Origin: Halobacillus litoralis
GTDB taxonomy: Bacteria; Bacillota; Bacilli; Bacillales; Halobacillaceae
Assembly: GCF_009856355.1 (NCBI RefSeq)
Contig: NZ_WMEW01000004.1
Span: 124,001-188,000, forward strand
Reading direction: 5' to 3'
DNA length: 64,000 bases
Below the pieces are notes generated by a model. The model saw only the letters and a program-made list of their open reading frames with translations, did no database searches and was not told the DNA's origin. Every line of letters starts with the position of its first letter. Position 1 is the stretch's first letter. A program made the translations under genes and the position numbers. Of this stretch, positions 1-9,446 are shown piece by piece.

Positions 1-989
1 TCAAACATAGCCGACAAAGACTGATGATGCTGCTCTGCAAGGATCTCCGTAGGGACCATCAAGGCTCCCTGATAGCCTGCTGTGATGGAACCATAAAGAG
101 CAATGGCGGCAACGGCCGTTTTGCCCGAACCTACATCCCCCTGCAGGAGCCGGTTCATTCGATGCGGACGCTTCATATCTTTCAATATTTCTGCAAGGGA
201 GCGTTTTTGCGCCCCTGTCAGTTCAAAAGGCAGGGACTGGACAAAATCGGTGAGTTTCTGATTATCATACCTTTGGACAATTCCCTGCGTCGATTCACGG
301 TTATGCTTGCGGAGAAGCTGCATTTTCAACTGAAAGATTAAAAACTCCTCATAAACAAACCGGCGCTTGGCATGTTTCAGCATCACCCGGCTCTCCGGGT
401 AATGCATGTGATGCAGCGCCTGCTGTCTTGGAGGGAGCTTGTAAGCAAGCGCGAGATCCTCAGGAAGGATTTCCTTAATGGATCCACCATACTCTTGGAA
501 GGCAGCTGTCATAACTTTCCGGAGGGTGTTCATGTTCACACCTTCCTTCAGTGTGTAAACGGGCTGAATCGGCGCCTGACTTTTCGACTCCCCTTTTTTG
601 AATTGACTAACCGTCACCTGCAGACGCTGCTGATCCCATTTCCCTGTAACCGTGACGGTGTCACCCTGCTGCAGTTGTTTCTTCGCAAACGCCCGGTTAA
701 ACATAACCGCCTTAACAGCAAAATGCTCCACCTGCAGAGTAAAGGTCAGCCTCGATTTTTTCCGACCGTAATAGCTGACGACCGGTTCAGAGACGATTTC
801 CCCTTCGATGGTCGCTTTTTCATTATGAGCCAGTTCCGTCAGCGGCTTGACTTCATAGGAATCGTAACGGTGCGGAAAATAAAAGAGAAGATCCTCTACT
901 GTGAACAGTCCCAGTTCATTTAAGTGGGACTGCAGTTTTTCTCCAACTCCTTTGATTTCACTAATCGATTGCTGCAGCACATCATTCAC
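1..989 (-). CDS. recG: ATP-dependent DNA helicase RecG, N-terminal part (runs off the window)
   Basis: RecG remodels stalled forks and branched DNA in the cytoplasm. Only the first 329 or so codons are here; the rest lies beyond base 1. Visible are the N-terminal wedge/OB region (GEIVSEPVVSYYGRKKSRLT near residues 65-85) and helicase motif I, GDVGSGKTAV, near residue 283, followed by MVPTEILAEQH of motif Ia. I place the start at a GTG (987-989) that overlaps the sdaAA stop as GTGA, which keeps the frame open to the window edge. Last gene of the sdaAB-sdaAA-recG run, as in B. subtilis; probably translationally coupled to sdaAA. Confidence 0.95.
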   Translation of the reverse strand, partial: MNDVLQQSISEIKGVGEKLQSHLNELGLFTVEDLLFYFPHRYDSYEVKPLTELAHNEKATIEGEIVSEPVVSYYGRKKSRLTFTLQVEHFAVKAVMFNRAFAKKQLQQGDTVTVTGKWDQQRLQVTVSQFKKGESKSQAPIQPVYTLKEGVNMNTLRKVMTAAFQEYGGSIKEILPEDLALAYKLPPRQQALHHMHYPESRVMLKHAKRRFVYEEFLIFQLKMQLLRKHNRESTQGIVQRYDNQKLTDFVQSLPFELTGAQKRSLAEILKDMKRPHRMNRLLQGDVGSGKTAVAAIALYGSITAGYQGALMVPTEILAEQHHQSLSAMF

Positions 990-1870
990 TCTTTCTTTAA
1001 AGATATTCCGTATACTTTTGCTTCAAGCTCGCGGCCGGTCGGTGTTGCAGCCAGCCCTCCCTGGGCGGTTTCCCTGAAGGCTGACGGCATCCGCTGGCCG
1101 ACTTTATACATCGCATCGATGACTTCGTCACATGGAATTCTGCTTGTCACACCCGCAAGGGCCATATCTGCCGCTACAACAGCATTTGAAGCTCCCATAG
1201 CATTTCGTTTGACGCATGGGACTTCGACAAGTCCTGCAACCGGATCACAGATCAACCCAAGCATGTTCTTCAAGGTGATTGCCATGGCTTCTGCAGACTG
1301 GGAAGGCGTCCCTCCTGCCATTTCCACAATAGCCGCTGCTGCCATTCCAGCCGCGGATCCGACTTCTGCCTGACATCCGCCCGCTGCTCCTGAAATCGAA
1401 GCATTATTGGCAACAACGAAACCGAACGCACCTGAGGTGAACAAGTACCGGACCATCTGCTCACGTGATGGATTCAGCTGATTTTTAACGGCAAACAAAG
1501 TCCCCGGAACACAACCAGCACTGCCGGCTGTCGGCGTAGCACAGATCGTCCCCATCGCTGCGTTGACTTCATTGGTGGCGACAGCTTTGCTGACGGCGTC
1601 CATCAACAGCTGGCCTGACAACGGGGTATGGTTTTTCATGTAATCCTGAATGAGTACAGCGTCCCCTCCGGTCAATCCACTGTGGGACTTCACGCCTTTC
1701 AAGCCATCTTCAACGGCTTTTTCCATGACGTCGAGATTCCTTTCCATATGGGCATAGACTTCTTCTCTTGAAAGCTGTTTCACTTCCATTTCCTGGCGGA
1801 TCATCACTTCAGAAATTTGTATCTGCTCACTTTCAGCAAGCTCTATAAGTTCTGCTACATTACGAAACAT
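986..1870 (-). CDS. sdaAA: L-serine dehydratase, iron-sulfur type, alpha subunit
   Basis: Catalytic subunit that deaminates L-serine to pyruvate and ammonia with a 4Fe-4S cluster, working with the beta subunit encoded just upstream. The 294-residue length is normal for the split alpha chain. Cluster-type cysteines are visible in CATPTAGSAGCVPG (about residue 110), GGCQAEVG and CDPVAGLVEVPC (about residue 210). It starts 18 bases after the sdaAB stop, so the two are co-transcribed, and its stop overlaps the recG start. Likely repressed with sdaAB through the upstream cre box when preferred carbon is present (inference). Confidence 0.95.
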   Translation of the reverse strand: MFRNVAELIELAESEQIQISEVMIRQEMEVKQLSREEVYAHMERNLDVMEKAVEDGLKGVKSHSGLTGGDAVLIQDYMKNHTPLSGQLLMDAVSKAVATNEVNAAMGTICATPTAGSAGCVPGTLFAVKNQLNPSREQMVRYLFTSGAFGFVVANNASISGAAGGCQAEVGSAAGMAAAAIVEMAGGTPSQSAEAMAITLKNMLGLICDPVAGLVEVPCVKRNAMGASNAVVAADMALAGVTSRIPCDEVIDAMYKVGQRMPSAFRETAQGGLAATPTGRELEAKVYGISLKKE

Positions 1871-1888
1871 GTGAACACTCCTTTGTGT

Positions 1889-2551
1889 CTAGTCTGAGAT
1901 TTTAGCCACTTGTGTAATGTGGTCTGCGCGTTCCAATTCATTAAGTATGGAATCACCAATATTCTGGTCAACTTCGATCACCATCAAGGCCTGTTCACCC
2001 TGGGCTTTTCTGGAAACTTCCATCCGACCGATATTGATCTCATTTTTTGCCAGAATCGTTGTGGCGGATGCAATAGCGCCGTACCGATCATTATGAATAA
2101 GAAGGATAGCCGGATGGCTTCCTGATAATCGGAGTTCAAAGCCGTTCAATTCCGTGATTTCAGCCTTCCCTCCACCAATGGAAATACCGACGAGCTCCAG
2201 TTCCCCGTCATCATCACCAATTTTCACACGGGCCGTGTTCGGGTGATCTGTATGGGCATCCTCTTCGTGGAAACGGATTTTCATTCCCGAAGCTCTTGCT
2301 GTATCAAGGGAAGTGCTTATTCTTTCATCATAGGTTTCATAGTCCAGAAGGCCGCCAATGATTGCTACATCTGTTCCATGCCCCTTGTAGGTTTTTGCAA
2401 ATGATCCATAAAGATGGATATGGGCATACTTCGGCTCTCTGCCGAATAAATGGCGGGCGGCTCTGCCGATGCGGGCGGCCCCTGCGGTATGGGAGCTGGA
2501 GGGCCCGATCATAACAGGACCGATGATATCAAAAACAGATCTGTACTTCAT
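1889..2551 (-). CDS. sdaAB: L-serine dehydratase, iron-sulfur type, beta subunit
   Basis: Partner of SdaAA in serine breakdown to pyruvate. The 220-residue product carries the family signature GPSSSHTAGAARIGR near residue 13 and a C-terminal ACT-like domain (about 145-220, with IGRMEVSRKAQGEQALMVIE) that in this family is the regulatory or serine-sensing part. An in-frame extension to 2620 exists, but the start at 2551 is preferred because AGGAAAGG precedes it and the family begins MKYRSVFDI. First gene of the sda operon; a -10 like element and a consensus cre box lie 40-65 bases upstream. Confidence 0.95.
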   Translation of the reverse strand: MKYRSVFDIIGPVMIGPSSSHTAGAARIGRAARHLFGREPKYAHIHLYGSFAKTYKGHGTDVAIIGGLLDYETYDERISTSLDTARASGMKIRFHEEDAHTDHPNTARVKIGDDDGELELVGISIGGGKAEITELNGFELRLSGSHPAILLIHNDRYGAIASATTILAKNEINIGRMEVSRKAQGEQALMVIEVDQNIGDSILNELERADHITQVAKISD

Positions 2552-2594
2552 AAAGATCCCTTTCCTTTCTATATAAACCTGAACAGGTAAGTTA

Positions 2595-2616
2595 TGAAAA
2601 CGCTTACTACATTCTA
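2595..2616 (-). promoter_or_regulatory. CcpA cre box overlapping the sdaAB promoter
   Basis: The plus-strand sequence TGAAAACGCTTACT (2595-2608) fits the cre consensus TGWAARCGYTWNCW at all 14 positions. On the minus strand a TAGAAT -10 element sits at 2616-2611, so the cre covers the probable transcription start. The -35 is weak. Repression of serine dehydratase by CcpA is the inference; binding was not tested. Confidence 0.6.
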
Positions 2617-2688
2617 ACATTCCTCCACCATCTTATCACATTCCACTTTATTCTTCCTTCCTTTTCATAACCTCCATATTTTGACTGG

Positions 2689-2717
2689 TTGATTGTTCTT
2701 TGATGAGAGAGTAGAAT
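2689..2717 (+). promoter_or_regulatory. Sigma-A type promoter for the purine permease gene
   Basis: TTGATT (2689-2694), a 17-base spacer and TAGAAT (2712-2717) form a good sigma-A promoter about 60 bases before the permease start. A short hairpin (GGTTAC-TCG-GTAACC, about 2729-2743) follows in the leader. I see no purine riboswitch core in this short leader. Confidence 0.6.
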
Positions 2718-2779
2718 AGTAGATTGTGGGTTACTCGGTAACCGGGCGGGAGAGGGATAATTTCATATGAGGGATTGAA

Positions 2780-4048
2780 ATGCTCAATCAGCAACATCAA
2801 CAGGCGGGCTGGAAAAAAGAAGGACTGGCGGGCTTGATCGGTTATTTCACAACCGTTTACATCGTAGCCGTCAACAGTCAGATTCTGGAGAGTGCGGGAC
2901 TGCCGCTTGAGAGCGGTATGGTCGCTACTATTCTTGCCAGCGCGTTAGGCTGCTTGATCATGGCTTTTTATGCGAATGCACCGATGGTTCTCATCCCCGG
3001 GATGGGTGTCAATGCGCTGTTTGCCTACTCGATCGTAGAAGGGACCGGGATGTCGTTTCAGCAGGGACTGGCCGTCGTGACGATGGCTTCCATCATCTTT
3101 CTGATTACTGCTTTTACAAGGCTTGGCGATTGGCTTAAACACGCCATACCTGCTTCTTTGAAGCACGCCATCACCGTTGGTCTCGGATTGTTCCTGACCT
3201 TGATCGGTCTTGAAAAGGGAGGCCTTGTCGTCAAAGGTGAACACTCCCTGATCACCCTGGGCAACCCATCGTCCGCCATGGTGATTACCAGTATCATCAC
3301 CCTGTTTATCGGGATTTTTCTATTTTCGAGAAACGTCCCCGGCAACTTCTTAGTGACGATGATCGCCGGGACTGTCCTCGCACACTTCACAGGACTGCTT
3401 GGAGAGAGTGGAAAAAGCATCGATATCCAGGAGCAGAGCTGGCTTCTGCTCCCGGACTTTTCCGGTATTCTCGGGTTTGGTTTCTGGATGGCGGTTTTCC
3501 CGCTGGCTATTGTGCTCATCTTTGAAAACATGGGTCTGATCCACGGTCAGCTCTCCATGCTGGATCAGGAGGACAAATTCAAACGTTCCTATCAGGCAAC
3601 GGCTTTTTCAGCCTTAACCACCGGATTCCTCGGTACATCACCGACGGTTTCATCCGCAGAGAGTGCAGCTGTCATTGCCTCGGGAGGAAAAACAGGGAAA
3701 TCAGCACTGACGATGGCCGTTCTTTTCGGAGCCACGCTGTTCTTAATCCCGTGGATTTCCATGGTTCCATCCACAGCGATTGCACCGATTCTGATCATCG
3801 TAGGAGCGCTTATGGTTCAGAATATCAAAGAGATTCCATTTGATCAGCTGTCTGAGTCCATGCCGGCGTTTTTAATCATCGTGATGATTCCTTTCACGTA
3901 TTCCATCGCTGACGGAATGGCTTTCGGGTTTATCGCCTACCCGATCGTAAAGCTTGCCCTGGGCAGACATCGGGAGTTGTCCACTCCAGTCGTATTCATC
4001 GCCATGATCTTTCTCGTTGAATTTATCGTACGCTCGCTTGGACATTAA
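2780..4048 (+). CDS. AzgA/PbuG-type purine base permease (NCS2 superfamily)
   Basis: Polytopic inner-membrane transporter, 422 residues, most like the guanine/hypoxanthine/adenine permeases of the AzgA branch. Family marks: GYFTTVYIVAVNSQIL near residue 21, IPGMGVNALFAY near residue 73, GTSPTVSSAESAAVIASGGK near residue 285, and about 12 or more hydrophobic segments. The usual GxNA motif is intact. RBS GAGGGA precedes the ATG at 2780. It has its own promoter and ends in a strong bidirectional terminator, so it is a single-gene unit. The exact purine taken up cannot be told from sequence; PbuG/PbuO paralogues are alternatives. Confidence 0.85.
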   Translation: MLNQQHQQAGWKKEGLAGLIGYFTTVYIVAVNSQILESAGLPLESGMVATILASALGCLIMAFYANAPMVLIPGMGVNALFAYSIVEGTGMSFQQGLAVVTMASIIFLITAFTRLGDWLKHAIPASLKHAITVGLGLFLTLIGLEKGGLVVKGEHSLITLGNPSSAMVITSIITLFIGIFLFSRNVPGNFLVTMIAGTVLAHFTGLLGESGKSIDIQEQSWLLLPDFSGILGFGFWMAVFPLAIVLIFENMGLIHGQLSMLDQEDKFKRSYQATAFSALTTGFLGTSPTVSSAESAAVIASGGKTGKSALTMAVLFGATLFLIPWISMVPSTAIAPILIIVGALMVQNIKEIPFDQLSESMPAFLIIVMIPFTYSIADGMAFGFIAYPIVKLALGRHRELSTPVVFIAMIFLVEFIVRSLGH

Positions 4049-4063
4049 TGATTCATTTTGCTG

Positions 4064-4113
4064 TAAAAAAAAGCTCGAAGAGAACATGATTTGTTCTCTT
4101 CGAGCTTTTTTTA
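4064..4113. terminator. Bidirectional intrinsic terminator between convergent genes
   Basis: Perfect 16-bp stem (4071-4086 with 4092-4107), 5-base loop, T run after it on the plus strand and an A run before it that serves as T run on the minus strand. Ends both the purine permease and the convergent hypothetical gene. Confidence 0.92.
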
Positions 4114-4470
4114 TCTCCAGCGGAGTATAAGCGTCAGCCGGCAGCAGTCCCGCCTCCCTCCTGACGTCCCCAGGGTAACTTTCAGGCGGTCAGGGTTATA
4201 AGCAGTCTGAAATGGACTCGATAGATATTCACCAAGCAGGTTCACCACTTTTACATCATCGGACTGCTGGGCCGCCATCATAATTTGCCCTGCGTAAGAC
4301 TCATCGTCATGAATTTTCTCAACGAGTCCTTCGGCTTCTTTTATGAACTCCTGCAGCGTCATGGCGGATTCTCTGAACGAAGATACCTCCACCTCCGGGT
4401 ATGAAGGTGCAGGTCTTGCATCAATCGGGATGACCGGCCTCCAGCAGCAGGGAACCCAGTATCTATACAC
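4111..4470 (-). CDS. Hypothetical protein with paired-cysteine ends
   Basis: 119 residues; I do not recognise a named family. N-terminus WVPCCWRPVIPID and C-terminus DCCRLTLILRW each carry a Cys-Cys pair, flanking a helical acidic middle (MTLQEFIKEAEGLVEKI, residues about 37-54). No signal peptide or membrane segment. The GTG start at 4470 has GGAGG nine bases upstream. It follows the Hsp20 gene by 70 bases with a weak hairpin between, and ends in the shared terminator. The two CC motifs could bind metal or form disulfides; coat-associated or stress roles are possible but unsupported. Confidence 0.7.
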   Translation of the reverse strand: MYRYWVPCCWRPVIPIDARPAPSYPEVEVSSFRESAMTLQEFIKEAEGLVEKIHDDESYAGQIMMAAQQSDDVKVVNLLGEYLSSPFQTAYNPDRLKVTLGTSGGRRDCCRLTLILRWR

Positions 4471-4504
4471 AGCCTTCCCCCTCCCCCTTCATATATATGC
4501 CATA

Positions 4505-4534
4505 GAAAAAGGAAGAGAAGCGGTTACACTTCTC
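4505..4534 (-). terminator. Weak hairpin after the Hsp20 gene
   Basis: GAGAAG/CTTCTC stem (4515-4520 with 4529-4534) followed on the minus strand by TTCC and a T5 run. Six base pairs only, so it may be a partial terminator between the Hsp20 gene and the downstream hypothetical gene. Confidence 0.45.
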
Positions 4535-4540
4535 TCCCTC

Positions 4541-4984
4541 TCATTCTTCGATCGGAATGGACTCCAGCGGTCCGCGCTTGTGAAAGACAATCTTTAATAC
4601 TCCATTATGAAACGAAGCCCGGCTGCTGTTCGGATCCGCTTCAAATGGCAGTTCGACCGTCTGCTCTCTACTTTTCAGAAAATGGGTCCGTCTGTAATAG
4701 TCACGAACTTCATCATTCACTTCACGCATCTGCTGTTGTTCAATAAGAATACGGAGCTGCCGGCCGGAACGGTCAATACGGATTTGGTTTTCCTGCACGT
4801 CCGTTAGAACAGCCTCCACCACAATCTCCCCGTTGGTTTCATAAATGTCCACCGGAAATGAACCTCCTTGGAACAAGGGCTCCACTCCCTGTAGGGAGTG
4901 ATCAAAAAACGAGTCCACGGCCCGAATTAGATCCATAAACGTATGCTCAAAAAAACCGGGGAGCTGACTCTTTTTATCATCCAT
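4541..4984 (-). CDS. Small heat shock protein, Hsp20/alpha-crystallin family
   Basis: 147 residues. A short N-terminal arm (1-40) leads into an alpha-crystallin domain (about 43-140) with the closing strand pattern FHNGVLKIVFHKRG and a terminal I-x-I motif (IPI, residues 143-145) used for oligomer contacts in the family. Such proteins hold unfolding clients in the cytoplasm; in spore formers some relatives are coat-associated. ATG at 4984 follows AGGTGCAGG. It lies 70 bases after cysI on the same strand and no terminator is visible between, so read-through from the cys operon is possible. No CIRCE-like repeat seen upstream. Confidence 0.88.
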   Translation of the reverse strand: MDDKKSQLPGFFEHTFMDLIRAVDSFFDHSLQGVEPLFQGGSFPVDIYETNGEIVVEAVLTDVQENQIRIDRSGRQLRILIEQQQMREVNDEVRDYYRRTHFLKSREQTVELPFEADPNSSRASFHNGVLKIVFHKRGPLESIPIEE

Positions 4985-5053
4985 TATCCTGCACCTCTCT
5001 GCCTGTCGTTTCCCCTACAAGATATGCAGAGACAGCCGGCAGGTGACAGATGA

Positions 5054-6772
5054 TCAGGAGGAGTGAAACTCTGTGCCTGAAGAAACAGCCTTCACATAGC
5101 CGGTTCGAATAACGAAATCCCCGAACTTTTCACCTTCTGAACGGTTCAGCGCAAATTCCTTAAACATTTGTCTTAACTCTTGAAGAATCTCTTCTTCACC
5201 GATGTTTTCTTTATAGATTTTGTTCAAACGGTCTCCTGCAAATCCAGCTCCTAAATACATGTTGTATTTGCCCGGGGCTTTTCCGATGAATCCAATCTCA
5301 CCAAGAGCCGGGCGGGAGCATCCGTTGGGGCATCCCGACATACGGATAATGATCTCTTCTTCCGAGAGTCCGTATTCATCGAGTATATCTTCCAGCTTAT
5401 CGATAAGAGACGGAAGATATCTCTCAGACTCTGCCATCGCCAGCCCGCAGGTCGGAAGAGCAACACACGCCATGGAATTTCTCCTCAGCGCGGAATTTTG
5501 CCTGCCATCGGTCAGTCCATACTCATCGATGACCGCTGATATTTCTTCTTTTTTTGCATCTGTCACACCCGCGATCATCACATTCTGGTTCGGCGTCAAC
5601 CGGAAGTCTCCTTCATGAATTCCAGCAATTTTTCTCAGCCCACTCTTCAGCTGATACGCTTTTTCATCCTTTATCCGGCCGTTTTGAATAAAAAAGGTGT
5701 GGTGCCAGGTGCCGTCGGCAGCTTTCGTCCAGCCGTAGCGGTCCCCATTATGATCAAAGTTGTAATCCCTTGCCTCTTCCAGCTCCCAGCCGAGGCGGCT
5801 TTCAAGTTCCTCTCGGATCCAGTCCACTCCCAGACGGTCAACCGTATACTTGAACCGCGCATTTTTGCGGTTGGACCGGTTTCCATAGTCCCGCTGAATC
5901 GTGACTACTTTTTCAGCCGTTTCTACAATTTTGTCCGCCGGGCAGAAACCGATGACTCGAGATAACTGAGGATACGTATTCTCATCTCCATGGGTCATCC
6001 CCATTCCTCCACCGACGGCAATGTTGAAGCCGGCGAGTTGGTCGTCTTCAATAACAGCGATGAAACCCAGATCCTGTGAAAAGACATCTACGTCGTTGGA
6101 AGGAGGCACGGCCACCCCGATTTTAAATTTCCGTGGAAGATAAACAGGACCATAGATCGGCTCTTCTTCTCTACCATCCGCCACTTTCTCTTCATCCAGC
6201 CAGATTTCATGATAGGCCCTTGTTCTAGGCAGAAGATGTTCACTTACCTTCTTCGACCACTCATATACTTCCCTGTGAACATCGGACTGGTCCGGGTATA
6301 CATTGCACATCACGTTCCGGTTGACATCTCCGCAGGCGGCAATGGAATCCAAGAGCGCTTGATCCATGCGCTGGATGCTTTTTTTCATATTCCATTTCAA
6401 AATGCCATGCATTTGAAATGTCTGCCTCGTCGTCAGCTTTAATGTCCCATTGCCATATTGGTCTGAAAGCTCATCCATTGTCTGCCATTGTTCAGGGGTG
6501 GCTACACCGCCCGGGAGCCGGACACGCACCATAAATTGGTAGGCAGGTTCAAGTTTCTGCTTCTTCCGTTCATTTCGTATGTCCCGGTCATCCTGCATGT
6601 AGCTTCCATGAAACTTCAATAGTTTCGTCTGATCGTCGGGAATGCTTGCGGTAATAGAATCCTGAAAACTCTCTACCAGAGAGCCACGCAGAAGACGGCT
6701 GTCCTCCTTGATTTTTTCCATTACATCCGGAGGTCCCTGTGTCTGATGAGAGGGCTGTTCGGATTTTGTCAT
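5054..6772 (-). CDS. cysI: Assimilatory sulfite reductase (NADPH), hemoprotein beta subunit
   Basis: Reduces sulfite to sulfide at a coupled siroheme and 4Fe-4S centre, taking electrons from CysJ. At 572 residues it has the family length. The cluster and siroheme ligands are visible as [13 protein letters not shown] (about residue 437) and [12 protein letters not shown] (about residue 482), a CX5C...CX3C pattern. Arg-rich siroheme-site segments such as [14 protein letters not shown] are present. ATG at 6772 follows AAAGGAGAGG; 41 bases separate it from cysJ. Last gene of the SAM-riboswitch sulfate operon. B. subtilis keeps cysJI at a separate locus, so linkage here is a difference. Confidence 0.96.
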   Translation of the reverse strand: MTKSEQPSHQTQGPPDVMEKIKEDSRLLRGSLVESFQDSITASIPDDQTKLLKFHGSYMQDDRDIRNERKKQKLEPAYQFMVRVRLPGGVATPEQWQTMDELSDQYGNGTLKLTTRQTFQMHGILKWNMKKSIQRMDQALLDSIAACGDVNRNVMCNVYPDQSDVHREVYEWSKKVSEHLLPRTRAYHEIWLDEEKVADGREEEPIYGPVYLPRKFKIGVAVPPSNDVDVFSQDLGFIAVIEDDQLAGFNIAVGGGMGMTHGDENTYPQLSRVIGFCPADKIVETAEKVVTIQRDYGNRSNRKNARFKYTVDRLGVDWIREELESRLGWELEEARDYNFDHNGDRYGWTKAADGTWHHTFFIQNGRIKDEKAYQLKSGLRKIAGIHEGDFRLTPNQNVMIAGVTDAKKEEISAVIDEYGLTDGRQNSALRRNSMACVALPTCGLAMAESERYLPSLIDKLEDILDEYGLSEEEIIIRMSGCPNGCSRPALGEIGFIGKAPGKYNMYLGAGFAGDRLNKIYKENIGEEEILQELRQMFKEFALNRSEGEKFGDFVIRTGYVKAVSSGTEFHSS

Positions 6773-6813
6773 GGTTCGACCTCTCCTTTCCGTTCTTTCA
6801 ATATCAATAATGG

Positions 6814-8607
6814 TTAATATACATCTCTTTGGTAGCGTTTCTGCTGCCTGAGATCTGCCACGTATGCTTCCGCTTCTTCCAGCGACCGTCCGGATTCCCT
6901 TTGGACGATGGACACTAGTGCCTGATGGACATCTTTAGCCATATGCTTTTCATCTCCACATACATAGAGATAAGCTCCGGCTTCCAGCCATTCGAAGAGT
7001 TCTCTGCTCCGCTCGGTCATTCTGTGCTGTACGTACACTTTTTCTTCATTATCTCTCGAAAAGGCTACATCCATCCTGGATAAGACGCCGTCTTTGAGCC
7101 AGCGCTGCCATTCGGTTTGATAAAGGAAATCCGTCGTGAAATGCTGTTCGCCGAAGAATAACCAGGTATTCCCCTCTGCTCCAAGCTCTTCCCGCTCTTC
7201 AAGGAATGCACGGTATGGAGCAATTCCGGTTCCAGCACCAACCATAATGACAGGGGCTGATCCATCTTCAGGAAGTTTGAAATTCGAATTTTTCTGGACG
7301 AACACGGAGACGTTCCCGCCAGGCTCCATGCGTTCTGCGCACTGCCCTGAGCAAACACCAAGCCGGGGCCTTCCATGGCTTTCATACCGCACTGTGCCGA
7401 TAGTCAAGTGCACTTCATCCGGGTTCGCTTTCCTGCTGCTCGCTATAGAGTACAGACGAGGCGGGATTTTTCGAAGTTGTTGAATCAGCTCTTCCGCTCC
7501 AAGCTCCCAAGGGCCAAAGTCTGCGAGAAGATCAAGCAGATCTCTTCCTTCGATATATGTTTGGAGCGTTTCTTTGGAGGCCAGGATTTCCTGCAGTTTT
7601 TCATTACTGGTGAAAGGTTCCAGTTTTTCAATCAGTGGTTTAGTAAGTACGGTAATCTCAAAGTGGGACAAAAGAGCTTCCCGTAATGCACGGACCTCTC
7701 CGTCTTTATTGAGGGTGACCGAGAGCTCAGGGTCCCACTGCATCAGAGTAATTAACTGATCGACCAGCTTCTCTTCATTAATCGGATAGATCCCAAGGCT
7801 GTCCCCCGGCTCATATTCCAGGCTGGAGTCTTCCAGATCCAGTTCGAGATGCCGTGTCTCTTTATTGGAACCGCGGCCGTTTAAATTGATATTTTCCAGC
7901 ACTTCGGCCGAAAATGGATTTTTCTTCGTATAAACCGGGCCGGCGGCTTGTGGACTCGGAGCGGTCTTCCCCTTCTTCTCTTCTGCAGCGGTTCCCAAAG
8001 AATGAACGACCTTGTTTATCCAATCTTCCGCTTCCTCTTCATAGTCAAGGTCACAATCGACGCGTTCTACAAAACGTTCAGCCCCAAGCTCTTCCAAGCG
8101 CTTATCAAAATCCTTACCTGTCTGGCAGAAATACTCATATGAGCTGTCTCCCAGTGCAAGGACGCTGTACCGGACGCCGTCCAGTTTTGGTGCACGCCTG
8201 CTGTACAGAAATTCATAAAAGGAGAGGGCATTATCCGGAGGGTCGCCGTCTCCATGGGTACTGGTAATGATCAGCAGATCTTCTTCCTTCTTTAATGACT
8301 TCGGTTTGTAGCGGTCCATATCTTCGACAGAAACCTGCAGTCCGTTTTCCTTCAACCTTCCTGAAAAATCTTCCGCAAGCGCCTGGCAGTTTCCTGTGTG
8401 TGATCCATATAAAAGAGTGACGTGTCTTGTTTTCACCGCCGTCTCTTCTGCTTCTATTTCCTGCGCTGCTCCACTTCCGCTGTCTGTCCCTGCGGCCAGA
8501 TAGCCGCTGAGCCAGATTTTCTGCTGCTCATTCAATGTTGGAAGCAGCTGGTTCAATAATTCCGTCTGCTCTTTATTAAACGGACTGTTGATTACTTGTA
8601 ACGACAA
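6814..8607 (-). CDS. cysJ: Assimilatory sulfite reductase (NADPH), flavoprotein alpha subunit (TTG start)
   Basis: Passes electrons from NADPH through FAD and FMN to CysI. Domains: flavodoxin-like (about 62-200, FMN loop [16 protein letters not shown]), FAD-binding with PRLYSIASS (about 385), and NADP-binding with [17 protein letters not shown] (about 455). I choose the TTG at 8607 because GGAGGTGA lies seven bases before it and the product then begins [11 protein letters not shown], close to the start I remember for B. subtilis CysJ (MQLQVMNSPFN). The ATG codons further upstream at 8628-8622 overlap the RBS. 597 residues, usual length. Confidence 0.95.
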   Translation of the reverse strand: MSLQVINSPFNKEQTELLNQLLPTLNEQQKIWLSGYLAAGTDSGSGAAQEIEAEETAVKTRHVTLLYGSHTGNCQALAEDFSGRLKENGLQVSVEDMDRYKPKSLKKEEDLLIITSTHGDGDPPDNALSFYEFLYSRRAPKLDGVRYSVLALGDSSYEYFCQTGKDFDKRLEELGAERFVERVDCDLDYEEEAEDWINKVVHSLGTAAEEKKGKTAPSPQAAGPVYTKKNPFSAEVLENINLNGRGSNKETRHLELDLEDSSLEYEPGDSLGIYPINEEKLVDQLITLMQWDPELSVTLNKDGEVRALREALLSHFEITVLTKPLIEKLEPFTSNEKLQEILASKETLQTYIEGRDLLDLLADFGPWELGAEELIQQLRKIPPRLYSIASSRKANPDEVHLTIGTVRYESHGRPRLGVCSGQCAERMEPGGNVSVFVQKNSNFKLPEDGSAPVIMVGAGTGIAPYRAFLEEREELGAEGNTWLFFGEQHFTTDFLYQTEWQRWLKDGVLSRMDVAFSRDNEEKVYVQHRMTERSRELFEWLEAGAYLYVCGDEKHMAKDVHQALVSIVQRESGRSLEEAEAYVADLRQQKRYQRDVY

Positions 8608-8624
8608 TTCTGTCACCTCCATAG

Positions 8625-9446
8625 TCAAAAATGAGCGGCCGTGTGCGCTCCCTCCCGGTAATAACGCTCCAACGCTACAATCATTGCACCCATTTTCGCT
8701 TTTTCAGGCTGCAGGACATAAGAAATCCCCTGCTCCTCCAAAGCTGCTGCTGTTACTTTTCCGACAGCTGTAGCCAGAACATTCCGATTAAAGGCATCGA
8801 CAACCGGCTGATGTTCGTTCGAAAACAGCTGTTTCACCTGGGTTTTACTGGTGAAAACGACGGCATCCAGATTTTCTTTAGTTATTTCCCTTCGCAGTCT
8901 GCCCAGAATTTGTGGATCCGGAGGCAGGAACGAATAGGGTTTCGATAAATATACGTCGTATCCCATCTCCTCAAGGCTTTCCTTTAAGGCAGCATCATCA
9001 AGATTATAGGCCTGTAAATACACGCTTTTACCGGCTTTTCCTGTATCTTTCTCCATATAGGACAACAGCTTTGCCATTGTCCCGTCTTCAGCCATCCATT
9101 CATAAGTAAGGTTCTGTTCTTTTAACCAGTCTGCGGTTTTCTGTCCGCGTATAAGAAGGGATTCATCAGACAATTTTTTAATAAAAGAACGCCGGTGCCC
9201 AATGCCCGCGGCTGCCTCTTCCAATGTACGAGCTCCTATACCAGTCGTTAACAAAACATAATCAAAGTGTTTTTTTAAAAAGTGATGAACATCTCTCCGT
9301 GCCGTTTCCTGATTGTACTGGTGCGAGCCTTGAATGGGAAAACCGGAGGAGGAGCCATCCATATTCCGAATCAGCCTGGCAATTTCATCCGCCCGCCGAT
9401 CGGCCGCCACCCCTATCTTTTTACCGGTCAGTCCTTTCACAGTCAT
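8625..9446 (-). CDS. hemD: Uroporphyrinogen-III synthase-like protein
   Basis: Expected to cyclise hydroxymethylbilane to uroporphyrinogen III, the precursor that CobA methylates for siroheme. 273 residues with the bi-lobed HemD layout: N-terminal GKKIGVAADRRADEIARLI, then DYVLLTTGIGARTL (about 82) and the C-lobe motif VFTSKTQVKQLF (about 197) with ATAVGKVTAAALEEQGI (about 223). HemD is poorly conserved in sequence, so assignment rests on fold-level motifs plus position between sirC and cysJ. It overlaps the sirC end by 26 bases. B. subtilis has its hemD in the hem operon, so this may be a second copy tied to siroheme supply. Confidence 0.82.
   Translation of the reverse strand: MTVKGLTGKKIGVAADRRADEIARLIRNMDGSSSGFPIQGSHQYNQETARRDVHHFLKKHFDYVLLTTGIGARTLEEAAAGIGHRRSFIKKLSDESLLIRGQKTADWLKEQNLTYEWMAEDGTMAKLLSYMEKDTGKAGKSVYLQAYNLDDAALKESLEEMGYDVYLSKPYSFLPPDPQILGRLRREITKENLDAVVFTSKTQVKQLFSNEHQPVVDAFNRNVLATAVGKVTAAALEEQGISYVLQPEKAKMGAMIVALERYYREGAHTAAHF

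Noticed and set aside
24..923. Plus-strand ORFs over recG
   Set aside because: Shadows of recG, which reads with clear helicase motifs on the other strand.
2700..2779. Possible purine riboswitch before the purine permease
   Set aside because: The leader is short and lacks the conserved purine aptamer core loops; only a 6-bp hairpin is seen.
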